From Bacteroidales bacterium (GTDB lineage Bacteria > Bacteroidota > Bacteroidia > Bacteroidales > UBA932): 64,000 nucleotides of DNA. The stretch lies in the NCBI GenBank assembly GCA_015060245.1, contig SUYU01000009.1:55395-119394 (forward strand), written 5' to 3'. Shown one piece after another: positions 8,136 to 16,439 of this stretch. Position 1 is the first letter of the stretch; each line of letters opens with the position of its first letter. Position numbers and translations under genes: made by a program. Below the pieces are notes generated by a model. That model searched no databases, was not told where the DNA came from, and was given only the letters and a program-made list of their open reading frames with translations.

Positions 8136-11100
8136 CTATAGCATTCCTTTAATGAAACTTGCATAATTGCTCCAGTTGGTTGCTTGCTTGTAAGCGCTCT
8201 CCGAGGCGGTAGGAACATAAATTGATTCCACTCCTAATGAAGTATAAGCAAATGCACCGGTTCCTAAAGTTGGAGGTGTTGATGGTTTGCAGTAGACATT
8301 TCTCAAGTTTGAACAACGATAAAATGCCGAAGATCCAATGTTTGTTACTCCACCTGGAATAACGATTGAATTCAAGGCCTCGCAACCATAAAAGGCACTC
8401 TCTCCAATTGTGGTTACCCCATCTGGAAGAGAGATTGTATTCAATTGGGAGCAGTTATAGAAGGCATATGCTCCAATAGATGTTACGCTATCTGGAAGAG
8501 TAACGGATGTTAAGCCTGAGCAATTTTCAAATGTGCGCTCTCCAACAGACGTTACCCCATTTGGAAGGGTAATGGAGTAGAGCAAAGAACACTCAGAGAA
8601 TGCTTGCTCACCAATGGATTCTACACTATTCGGAATGGAAATGGCAGCCAATTGGGAGCAGGCGTAAAATGCTTGCTTGCCAATGGAAGTTACACCCTCC
8701 GGAAGTGTAACGGAGGTAAAGGTGCCCAGACTTTGGCATTGGTTAAAAGCACAGTCCCCAATAGAAGTTACACCTTGAGGGAAGGTAATTGACAAAAGTG
8801 AAAGGCAGCCTGCAAAAGTGTATGCTCCAATAGAGGTTACTCCTTCAGGAATATCAAATGATTCCAAGTAGTCGCAACCGTTAAATGCGTATGCACCCAA
8901 AGAGGTTACACCTTCAGGTAGTGTAATGGATACCAGACGGGAACATAGTTTGAATGCATTCTCTCCAACCGATGTTACCGGAGCATCAAAAGTTATTACA
9001 CCCTGGCCGTTTGCATATGTATTTGAAGTGATGTTTGCACCAAAAACATCTTTTGCATAAGGCTCAACAACGGCGCCGTCGGTTGAGGTGTACCAGATCT
9101 CGTTTGATTTCTGTACGACGGTTTCTCCAACTATGGCATCTGCGTATGTGCTCCAGTTGGTTGCTCCTTTGTAGGCATCCAAAGATGCAGCAGGGACGTG
9201 AATCAAACGGCCCGAAGCGTTCTCATCAAACACGATGGTTCCTAAAGCAGGAGGGTTTGAAGGGTAGCAACTTATATTGACAAGGCCTTCGCATTTGCAA
9301 AAAGCGGCATCTCCAATGTGTGTAACTCTGCCAGGAATTGTTACGGATGTAAGGCCTGAAAAATTGAAGGCTTGGTTGTCTATTGTCTCCAAATTATCAG
9401 GCAATTCAATTGACTCCAATTTTGTACAATTGATGAAAGCAGATTTTCCTATATGAGTTATCCCGTCAGGCAACTCTACAGAAGTAAGGTTGCTGCAATT
9501 ATAAAAAGTCTGCTCAAATATATAGGTTACCCCACTTGGTACCTTTAATGTTTTCAAGTTTGTACAGTTTCTGAAACAAGACTTTCCAATAGATTCAAGT
9601 TTTGAGTCTTGGGGTATTGTTAATGAAACAAGGTTTGAGCATTTTGAAAACACCCCCTCTCCAATAGTTGCAAGACTCGCCGGCAATGATATTGAGGTAA
9701 GGCCACTGCAACTTGCAAACGCATATCCGCCAATTTCGGTTACACCTTCGGGAACTGTTACCGAAGATAAAGATTGCACATTGCTGAAGGCTTCTATACC
9801 TATAGATGTTATTCCTTCAGGAATTGAATAACTCAAAGTGTCGGTCGATGTTGTTCCCGGTGAAAAGGCTACAAGTACACCATTTTTGATGAGGCACTTG
9901 CCGTCGCTGCTTGCCAAATTGCCTGCAAATTTGATATTGTAACTTTGGTTGAATGCACACTCTCCAAATTCAACAACACTCTCCGGAATGTACAATGTGT
10001 CAAGACTGCTGCAACGTTGGAAAGCATAGTCTCCAATGGAGGTGAGTTTTTCAGACATTTTTACAGATACAAGATTGGAGCACTGGTTGAATGCTATTCC
10101 AATACTTGTTGCACTCTCCGGCAATTCTATTGTGGCCAAATCTGTATTTCTGCTAAAAGCGCCATCTCCTATTGCTGTTACCGGAGCGTCAAAAACCAAT
10201 ATGCCTTTGCCGTCGGCATATGTATTGGAGATGATTGATGCTCCAAATGCGTCGCTGTTGTTAGGGGTTACTGTTGAATTGCTCAGGGTTGTGTACCAGA
10301 TTTCATTTGACGGAACTTTGTCGGCATCACCAACAATGGCATCCTTAAACTCATTTAGAGCAGGCTCCTCACGGTATGCGTCTACAGATGCCTCAGGTAC
10401 GTGTATGGTCAGATTGGATGTGCTTGAGTCAAAAACAGAGGAACCTGAAGCCGGCGGTGTTTCAGGCATGTAATAGATATCTGTCAGGCCTGTACAGCCA
10501 AAGAATGTGCCGTTGCCCAAAGTCTCTACATTTTCAGGAATTGTTATTGATGTAAGGCTTGAGCAATCAGAAAAGGCCTCTGCTTCAATTGTTGTTACAC
10601 TGCTTGGTATCTCGATGGATGCAAGACTTGAACACCCAGAAAATGCCGAGGCTCCAATTGATGTTGCATCTTTTGGAATGTCAATTTCGGTCAAACTTGA
10701 ACAACCCCAAAAGGCACCCTCGCCTATAACGGATGCTTTTGATTGTGTGTTTGATGCATGGATCAAATCTGACGAGCGAGTGTTAAGGTTAAGTGCAACT
10801 GCAGACTCCTTTTCTCCAATTTTGACGCTCTCCAGATTTGTACAGTTCTTGAAAGCATAGTTGTTGATATCAGTAACTCCTTGAGGAATGGTTACTGATG
10901 AAAGTGCAGCACAATCCTCAAATGCCCCTTCAGGTATTGCTGTTATTGAACTGCTGAAAGAGAGGACTCCTTTGCCATATTCATATACATTTGAGGTCAA
11001 AGATGCCCCAAAACCTTCGGTATTGCCCAACTTTACCACTTCCTCATTGGTTGTAGTATACCATATCTGGTTTGACGGTACCGATTCTGTTGCAACCTCT

Positions 11101-11951
11101 ATGGCTTGCATTGTATTCACCTGGTTGCGCTCAATAGGAAGCACTTTGGTTGAACTTTTGGTCATTGTGCAGCCATTGATGTCGGTTATGATTACAGTTA
11201 TGCCCTTTGCAAAAGTTGTAGGAGGAACCACAAACCATAAGAGGGTAGGATCCTCTTTTGAAGTGCCCAGTTTAACACCTTCACCACAATCAAGGGCTAT
11301 GGTTTCAGTGGCGGTTCCGGCCATTTCAACAACTGGAGATTTGCCATATTGTGCTGTGACAGTGGCATCTCCGGCAAGTTTTTCTCCATTGTTGCCTGTA
11401 AGGTATATTGATTTGACCGTTACATCCTCTGCATAAAGTTTAAGAAGCAGGTAACCTCCAATATTCTTGAACGGCAAGAAGTAATCGTTCAAACCTGAGG
11501 TTACGGCAACCATTGTATTGGCGCCTCTGCCGAATGAGTTTTGGGCATACTGTTGTGTTGCCGGAAGAGTCAGGGAAATGACTTCGTCGTTACTCATTGC
11601 GTTTTCAGAAGAGTATGGGTACACTGCATAATTGGCAGAAATGGAGTTGCCTGTAACAAACTGGTCATTGGGGCCCACAAGGTTGAAAGCACCATTGTTG
11701 TCTCCGGTTTTTCCGTCAAAGAGGTATTTGAACATTTTTGTTGTGGTAAAGATGGAGATCTCATCTGCCTCATGCCAGAGAAGTTTTACATTCGCATCAA
11801 CGTATGTTTTGGTCTTTTCATCCAGGTCATACTCCTCAAAAGATGATGTAAAAACTGGAGCGCCCTTCTGAATCTCCTTGAGCGGCTGCTCTTCTTTGTT
11901 GCAGCCTGCAAGGATAAGCAGTGCCAGCAATGTGTAAACCAGATTCTTCAT
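8136..11951 (-). CDS. Giant BspA-type LRR lipoprotein with fimbrillin-like N-terminal domain
   Basis: A 1271-aa lipoprotein (MKNLVYTLLALLILAGCNKE, lipobox LAGC). Residues about 25-290 are the fimbrillin-like domain shared with four other proteins here, containing KLLWHEADEISIF and FGRGANTMVA. Three modules follow, starting near 294, 550 and 950. Each begins with an IWYTT cap segment and continues with LRR_5 repeats of about 23 residues (pattern TSIGxxAFxxCxxLxSIxLPxxV). Modules end with a PPALGTxVF...HVPxASLDAYK cap. BspA-type LRRs bind host matrix proteins or other bacteria in characterised cases; that is inference here. It is the last gene of the island, and part of its N-terminal domain DNA is almost identical to the next gene, suggesting gene conversion. 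Confidence 0.85.
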   Translation of the reverse strand: MKNLVYTLLALLILAGCNKEEQPLKEIQKGAPVFTSSFEEYDLDEKTKTYVDANVKLLWHEADEISIFTTTKMFKYLFDGKTGDNNGAFNLVGPNDQFVTGNSISANYAVYPYSSENAMSNDEVISLTLPATQQYAQNSFGRGANTMVAVTSGLNDYFLPFKNIGGYLLLKLYAEDVTVKSIYLTGNNGEKLAGDATVTAQYGKSPVVEMAGTATETIALDCGEGVKLGTSKEDPTLLWFVVPPTTFAKGITVIITDINGCTMTKSSTKVLPIERNQVNTMQAIEVATESVPSNQIWYTTTNEEVVKLGNTEGFGASLTSNVYEYGKGVLSFSSSITAIPEGAFEDCAALSSVTIPQGVTDINNYAFKNCTNLESVKIGEKESAVALNLNTRSSDLIHASNTQSKASVIGEGAFWGCSSLTEIDIPKDATSIGASAFSGCSSLASIEIPSSVTTIEAEAFSDCSSLTSITIPENVETLGNGTFFGCTGLTDIYYMPETPPASGSSVFDSSTSNLTIHVPEASVDAYREEPALNEFKDAIVGDADKVPSNEIWYTTLSNSTVTPNNSDAFGASIISNTYADGKGILVFDAPVTAIGDGAFSRNTDLATIELPESATSIGIAFNQCSNLVSVKMSEKLTSIGDYAFQRCSSLDTLYIPESVVEFGECAFNQSYNIKFAGNLASSDGKCLIKNGVLVAFSPGTTSTDTLSYSIPEGITSIGIEAFSNVQSLSSVTVPEGVTEIGGYAFASCSGLTSISLPASLATIGEGVFSKCSNLVSLTIPQDSKLESIGKSCFRNCTNLKTLKVPSGVTYIFEQTFYNCSNLTSVELPDGITHIGKSAFINCTKLESIELPDNLETIDNQAFNFSGLTSVTIPGRVTHIGDAAFCKCEGLVNISCYPSNPPALGTIVFDENASGRLIHVPAASLDAYKGATNWSTYADAIVGETVVQKSNEIWYTSTDGAVVEPYAKDVFGANITSNTYANGQGVITFDAPVTSVGENAFKLCSRLVSITLPEGVTSLGAYAFNGCDYLESFDIPEGVTSIGAYTFAGCLSLLSITFPQGVTSIGDCAFNQCQSLGTFTSVTLPEGVTSIGKQAFYACSQLAAISIPNSVESIGEQAFSECSLLYSITLPNGVTSVGERTFENCSGLTSVTLPDSVTSIGAYAFYNCSQLNTISLPDGVTTIGESAFYGCEALNSIVIPGGVTNIGSSAFYRCSNLRNVYCKPSTPPTLGTGAFAYTSLGVESIYVPTASESAYKQATNWSNYASFIKGML

Positions 11952-12023
11952 ATGATTAGTTTTTTTAATTCAGTTATATTGTCAGTCAAAATATATCAAT
12001 CATCCAATCAATCATTCGTTCAA

Positions 12024-13793
12024 TCATTCCAGATCTCCCACTATTGTCTCTGCGTATTTGCTCCAGTTGGTTGCCTGCCTGTAAGCATCCAGAGAGGCGA
12101 AATGTACGTGGATTATTCTTGCTGAGGCGTTTTGGTGGAATACGCCTGTTCCCAAAGCAGGTGGAGTTGTTGGGTAGCAGTAAACATTTTCAAGGCTGGT
12201 ACAGTTATCAAAAGCGCCAGTTCCAATGGAGGTTACCCCTTGTGGCAGGGTAATGGCCTGCAATGCATAGCAATCGGTAAATGCGTGCTCTCCAATGGTG
12301 GTTATGCTTTGAGGCAAAGTGATTGATTTGAGTTCAAAGCAGTTGAAGAAGGTGCTAGTTTCAATGGATGTGACACCCTCCGGTATAGTAATGGATTCAA
12401 GGCTTTTACAGTCAGAAAATGTCCACTCTCCAATAGAGGTTACACTTTCGGGAATTGAAATTGATTCAAGGCTCGTGCAGTCAGAAAATGCATATGCCCC
12501 AATAGAGGTTACTCCCTCAGGTATTTTAATTGAATTAAGACTTTCGCAGCGGGAAAATGTCCATCCGTCAATAGAGGTTACACCCTCAGGTATTTCAATT
12601 GATTTAAGGCTTTTACAACCAGAAAATGCACTTACTCCCACAGAAGTTACGTTTTCTGACATTTTAATTGATTCAAGACTCGTGCAGTCATAAAATGCCT
12701 CTTTTCCAATAGATATTACACTTGAAGGAAGTTTAATGGATGTGAGGCCGGTACACTCAAAAAAAGTACGTGTTCCTATAGATGTAACATCTTTGTCAAA
12801 TTTTATGATGCCAATTCCGTTTTCGTATGTGTTTGAGACAATGTTTGCACCAAAATAGATAGTTCTATAGGGCACTACAACCGCACCGTCAGATGAGGTG
12901 TACCAGATTTCATTTGAAGGTGCCGACAGGTCATTTACCTCAAATGCGCTCATTGTGTTTACCTTATTGCGCTCAAGGTTGAATATTTTGGAGGTTGATT
13001 TCTTCATAGTACAACCCCTTGTATCGGTAACGGTTACTGTAAATCCCTTTTCAAAAAGAGTTGGCGGCACTACAAACCAGAAGAGGGTAGGATCCTCTTT
13101 TGAAGTGCCCAGTTTAACACCTTCGCCACAATCAAGGGCTATGGTTTCAGTGGCAGTTCCGGCCATTCCAACAACTGGAGATTTGCCATATTGTGCTGTG
13201 ACAGTGGCATCTCCGGCAAGTTTTTCGCCATTGTTGCCTTTAAGTTCAATTGTTTTGACCGTTATATCCTGGCCATAAAGTTTTATTACAAGATAGCCGC
13301 CCACATTCTTGAAAGGAAGAAGATAATCCTTTAGCCCCGACGTTGCGGCCACCATTGTATTGGCCCCTTTGCCAAATGAATCTGGAGCATACTCCTGTGT
13401 TTGTGGAAGAACCACAGAGAGAACTTCTTCATTGCTGAGCGTGGTTGCAGAGTTGTAGGGGTAGACCGCATAGTTCCTGGATATTGTGTTGCCGGTACCG
13501 AATTGCCCGTTGTTTGGCTCCATTGTAAATGTTCCGCCGTTGTCGCCGGTATTGCCGTCGAACAGATACTTCTGGTTAAGGGTTATTGTAAAAATGGATA
13601 TCTCATCTGCCTCATGCCAGAGAAGTTTTACATTTTCGTCGAGGTAGGTCTTTGTAGAGGCACCCAAATTGTGCTCCTCAAAAGATGCAGTAAATACTGG
13701 AGCGCCCTTCTGGACCTCCCTGAGCGGTTGCTCTTCTTTGTTGCAGCCTGCGAGTATGAGCAGTGCAATGATGGTGTATAGCAGATGTTTCAT
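12024..13793 (-). CDS. BspA-type LRR lipoprotein with fimbrillin-like N-terminal domain
   Basis: 589 aa from the Met at 13793, which begins a lipoprotein signal (MKHLLYTIIALLILAGCNKE); the open frame extends 15 codons further but those are polar and unlikely to be translated. Residues 1-288 are the shared fimbrillin-like domain. A cap segment with SNEIWYTSSDGAVVVPY leads into LRR_5 repeats such as EGVTSIGAYAFSDCTSLESI, closed by a C-terminal cap ending TNWSKYAETIVG. It is a single-module version of the 1271-aa neighbour. A TAATTTTG -7-like box lies about 50 bp upstream. Predicted outer-membrane, surface-exposed lipoprotein; likely adhesin, ligand unknown. Confidence 0.84.
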   Translation of the reverse strand: MKHLLYTIIALLILAGCNKEEQPLREVQKGAPVFTASFEEHNLGASTKTYLDENVKLLWHEADEISIFTITLNQKYLFDGNTGDNGGTFTMEPNNGQFGTGNTISRNYAVYPYNSATTLSNEEVLSVVLPQTQEYAPDSFGKGANTMVAATSGLKDYLLPFKNVGGYLVIKLYGQDITVKTIELKGNNGEKLAGDATVTAQYGKSPVVGMAGTATETIALDCGEGVKLGTSKEDPTLFWFVVPPTLFEKGFTVTVTDTRGCTMKKSTSKIFNLERNKVNTMSAFEVNDLSAPSNEIWYTSSDGAVVVPYRTIYFGANIVSNTYENGIGIIKFDKDVTSIGTRTFFECTGLTSIKLPSSVISIGKEAFYDCTSLESIKMSENVTSVGVSAFSGCKSLKSIEIPEGVTSIDGWTFSRCESLNSIKIPEGVTSIGAYAFSDCTSLESISIPESVTSIGEWTFSDCKSLESITIPEGVTSIETSTFFNCFELKSITLPQSITTIGEHAFTDCYALQAITLPQGVTSIGTGAFDNCTSLENVYCYPTTPPALGTGVFHQNASARIIHVHFASLDAYRQATNWSKYAETIVGDLE

Positions 13794-13887
13794 TTTGATA
13801 CTATATTGCGGCAATTGTGTACATAAAGGCACAATCATACAAAATTAATACATTATCAAATGATTGGCAAGAAAGAGTGCCGGCAAT

Positions 13888-15000
13888 TTACTCAATTGTA
13901 AGGATTGTTGTGTGTTCATCCTTTATCAATTCGGTAAAAGAATGCTCCGGATTGATGTAAACATATTTTAGGTTAGGACAGTTGTCTGCGCGGAAATAGC
14001 GCATTTTTTTGCAAGGTGTAAGGTCAACACAGGTCATTATGTTGTTGCCCTGTATCTCAAGCGATTCAAGGTTGGGGCAGTGGCTCAGGTCAAGTTCCTC
14101 AATTAGGGTGTCATTGGGCGCAAGGTTTATGAGTTTTGTGTTGTTGCTCAAGTCAAGTTCCTTTATTGAGTTCTGTGCGCACCCAAAGTTTATGAGGTTC
14201 TTCATTGAACTTATGTCAATCTCATTGAGCCTGTTCATCCAGCACCAGAACGTGCCTACCATCTCCAGGCCGGTAACATCAATCTTTGTAAGATGGTTCT
14301 CCCAAACAACTATTGTCTGCAACTCCTTGTTCTGGCGCAGGTCAAGTTCTTCAAGCATATTTCTCTCTGCTGCAAGTTCTGTAAGATAGATGTTGCGGCT
14401 CACGTCAAGCCTGCGGAGCCTGTTGTTCTGGCAGTAGAGGTGCATGAGTTGCGGGAAGAGTTCTATGCCCTTCAGAGAGGTTATGCCCATGTCGGTAACG
14501 CTTATTGCTGTTACACTCTCTGCCTCATCCTGTGAAAGGCCGCCGTTGTTGTCGGAGTCAAAATTGTCAATTACATATTTCCAGAAAATCTCATCTTCAA
14601 AAGGGTTCGCAAGAGCAACCTTGCAACTCTGGCCCACAATCTCAAACGCACCGTTGCGGATGTATGGTGTGCAGGTATATGAAATTCCTATTTCCAGACC
14701 TTCGGCGGTTGCAGAAAAATTCGTGCCGTTGCCGGAGGCTGCAATCTGCTGTGGGGCGGAAGAGGAGTTGTCGGGAAGAAAATAGAAACCGCACTCTGCA
14801 TTTTGCAGAGAGGCAGATGATTCCATTGAAAATATTGCAGATGACTGAAGGGTTAAACTGTAAGTGCTTGATGCGGCCGCTGTTGCCTTGCCTGGGCGCG
14901 GAGCGTGAAACTCCTGTGCATTGGGCATCTTGGTGCAGGCAAAGAGCAGCATTGGAACAATTGCCCCAATCAGCAGAACCCTACATATATTACTCTTCAT
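13888..15000 (-). CDS. Lipoprotein with EF-hand-like segment and LRRs (paralogue A)
   Basis: 370 aa from Met at 15000 (MKSNICRVLLIGAIVPMLLF, then lipobox FAC); the six upstream codons are probably not used. A beta-rich region of about 120 residues is followed by DNFDSDNNGGLSQDEAESV, a calcium-loop (EF-hand/dockerin-like) motif, and then LRRs of the short bacterial type (LDLRQNKELQTIVVWEN, LDLSNNTKLINLAP). It does not have the fimbrillin-like N-terminal domain of the larger neighbours. It is a clear paralogue of the next gene (15078-16241), same layout and the same CT-MP-A motif after the lipobox. Likely surface-exposed and possibly calcium-stabilised; ligand unknown. Confidence 0.75.
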   Translation of the reverse strand: MKSNICRVLLIGAIVPMLLFACTKMPNAQEFHAPRPGKATAAASSTYSLTLQSSAIFSMESSASLQNAECGFYFLPDNSSSAPQQIAASGNGTNFSATAEGLEIGISYTCTPYIRNGAFEIVGQSCKVALANPFEDEIFWKYVIDNFDSDNNGGLSQDEAESVTAISVTDMGITSLKGIELFPQLMHLYCQNNRLRRLDVSRNIYLTELAAERNMLEELDLRQNKELQTIVVWENHLTKIDVTGLEMVGTFWCWMNRLNEIDISSMKNLINFGCAQNSIKELDLSNNTKLINLAPNDTLIEELDLSHCPNLESLEIQGNNIMTCVDLTPCKKMRYFRADNCPNLKYVYINPEHSFTELIKDEHTTILTIE

Positions 15001-15077
15001 ATGGTTTTTATTTGGCATCTGTTTGCTCTGTTGTTTATATGTTTATAATGCTCCAAAGTCAAAATTTGCATAATCTT

Positions 15078-16241
15078 TTACTGCTTGTATAGCAGATTTG
15101 TATGCTCAGGTTTTACAACCCTCTGCAATTTGGCATCTTTGTGAAGCCATACGGTTTCAAGCGATTCGCACCATTCGCAGTCAAGGTCTACAAGAAACTC
15201 GTTGTGGCTCAGGTCAAGTTCTTCAACAAGAGGAAGGGCTGCAACCCCCAAAACTTTCATATATCTGTTGCCGCTCAAATCTACGGTTTCAAGAGATGCG
15301 CTGTGTGCGCAGTTGAAGGCATCAAGGTACGGCAGTGTGGTAATGTCAACCTTTTTCAGATTGCAGTTGTGCATGAAAATGCTCCTCATATTGCCGTTTT
15401 GGGCAAATTTTACTTCGGTGAGTCGGGTACAGTCATGAGCCTCAAGGTGCAGAAGATCGCGGTTGGCACTCAAGTCAAGTGAGGTAATGAGTGTGTTGTT
15501 GCAGTCAAGAGTGCGCAGGAGAGTATTCTCCTTTACCTCAAGCCGGTCAATTTTATTGTGTCCGCAACTCAAAAAATCGAGTTTGGTATTCTTGCTCACG
15601 TCAAGGGCAGTGAGAACCCCTTCAATACCTACATCAAACTTGAATTTGTCTTCGCTAATGCCGGCACAGTAGAGGTAATAGAGTTCTGTAAAGATTTCAA
15701 TGCCGGCCAGATCCTTGATATTCTCTGTTACAACTTTTATTGTATCAACCGCCCGGGCCTCTTTTTGCGAGATGCCGCCATTACCGTCAGTATCAAAATT
15801 TGCCAAAATGTGTGCCCTGAAATTTTCATCCTTAAAGGGTTCCACTGTCTTTACTGTTTTGCTTCCCGACACACTCTCATACTCTCCACTCCTTGCAAAG
15901 GCCCTGCAGATGTACTCTGTGCCCGAACTCAATCCTGAAGCAGTTGCCACAACCGAGTTGCCGGTAACCTTTCCGGCAAAGGTAAAGGCCTCTTGTGAGC
16001 CCTCTCTCTGCAGGTAAAAACCATACTCAATCCCGCTACCATAACCATTGCCGGCCATGCCGCCCGGATTATCAAGCCGGCATTTAAGTTCAAGGGCAAA
16101 ACATCCCGCTTCAACGGCTTCAATATCCGCCATTTGGGGCGCAACAAAAGAATCTGCATCCGGCATGTAGGTGCATGAAAAAATAGTGTACGACAATAAA
16201 AGTGCTGTTACTGCACAGCCATGCAGCCTGATTGCTTTCAT
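15078..16241 (-). CDS. Lipoprotein with EF-hand-like segment and LRRs (paralogue B)
   Basis: 387 aa, lipoprotein signal ending SYTIFSC followed by TYMPDADSF, the same start as paralogue A. A beta-rich region with GMAGNGYGSGIEYGFYL is followed by NFDTDGNGGISQKEARAV, a calcium-loop motif with Asp/Asn at the expected positions, and then LRRs (LDVSKNTKLDFLSCGHNKID, LDLSANRDLLHLEAHDC). The start codon lies 6 bp past the stop of a 42-codon ORF (16248-16376) with GGAGA between them, so the two are translationally linked. Predicted surface lipoprotein. The calcium loop is seen in sequence; binding is inferred. Confidence 0.75.
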   Translation of the reverse strand: MKAIRLHGCAVTALLLSYTIFSCTYMPDADSFVAPQMADIEAVEAGCFALELKCRLDNPGGMAGNGYGSGIEYGFYLQREGSQEAFTFAGKVTGNSVVATASGLSSGTEYICRAFARSGEYESVSGSKTVKTVEPFKDENFRAHILANFDTDGNGGISQKEARAVDTIKVVTENIKDLAGIEIFTELYYLYCAGISEDKFKFDVGIEGVLTALDVSKNTKLDFLSCGHNKIDRLEVKENTLLRTLDCNNTLITSLDLSANRDLLHLEAHDCTRLTEVKFAQNGNMRSIFMHNCNLKKVDITTLPYLDAFNCAHSASLETVDLSGNRYMKVLGVAALPLVEELDLSHNEFLVDLDCEWCESLETVWLHKDAKLQRVVKPEHTNLLYKQ

Positions 16242-16247
16242 ATCTCC

Positions 16248-16376
16248 TTACCAAGGCTTGTCTTCGGGATCTATATCGGGGTTCTCAACAGGAGGCTGGG
16301 TAGTTGCAAACCCTTTTTCAATCCACACTTCAACTATTTCTATATGGGGCGAAATGTATAACCTGGTTGTTTTCAT
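16248..16376 (-). CDS. Small 42-aa protein with VWIEKGFA motif
   Basis: Begins MKTTRLYISPHIEIVEVWIE, continues with KGFATTQPP and an acidic, Pro-rich tail ending EDKPW. Short Bacteroidales proteins with this plan (a PxIExxEVxxEKGFA segment, then a low-complexity tail) are familiar as unnamed hypotheticals. It has no signal peptide. It sits 63 bp downstream of the 841-aa LRR gene and 6 bp upstream of LRR/EF-hand paralogue B, with a Shine-Dalgarno-like GGAGA between. A second member, with an acidic Gly-rich tail, is at 19089-19244. That two members lie in the same LRR island supports real coding. Role unknown; a secreted peptide, a leader peptide or a partner of the lipoproteins are all possible. 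Confidence 0.6.
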   Translation of the reverse strand: MKTTRLYISPHIEIVEVWIEKGFATTQPPVENPDIDPEDKPW

Positions 16377-16439
16377 AAGTAAAAATATAATTAAAAGAAG
16401 AGTTGCAAACCTTTTAATCTGCAACCCTTCCCAAAATTC

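Noticed and set aside
8136..13793. Regular DNA repeats every 69 bp that could suggest a CRISPR or satellite array
   Set aside because: The period equals the 23-residue LRR_5 unit, the reading frame stays open, and units differ mainly at third and variable positions. It is coding repetition.
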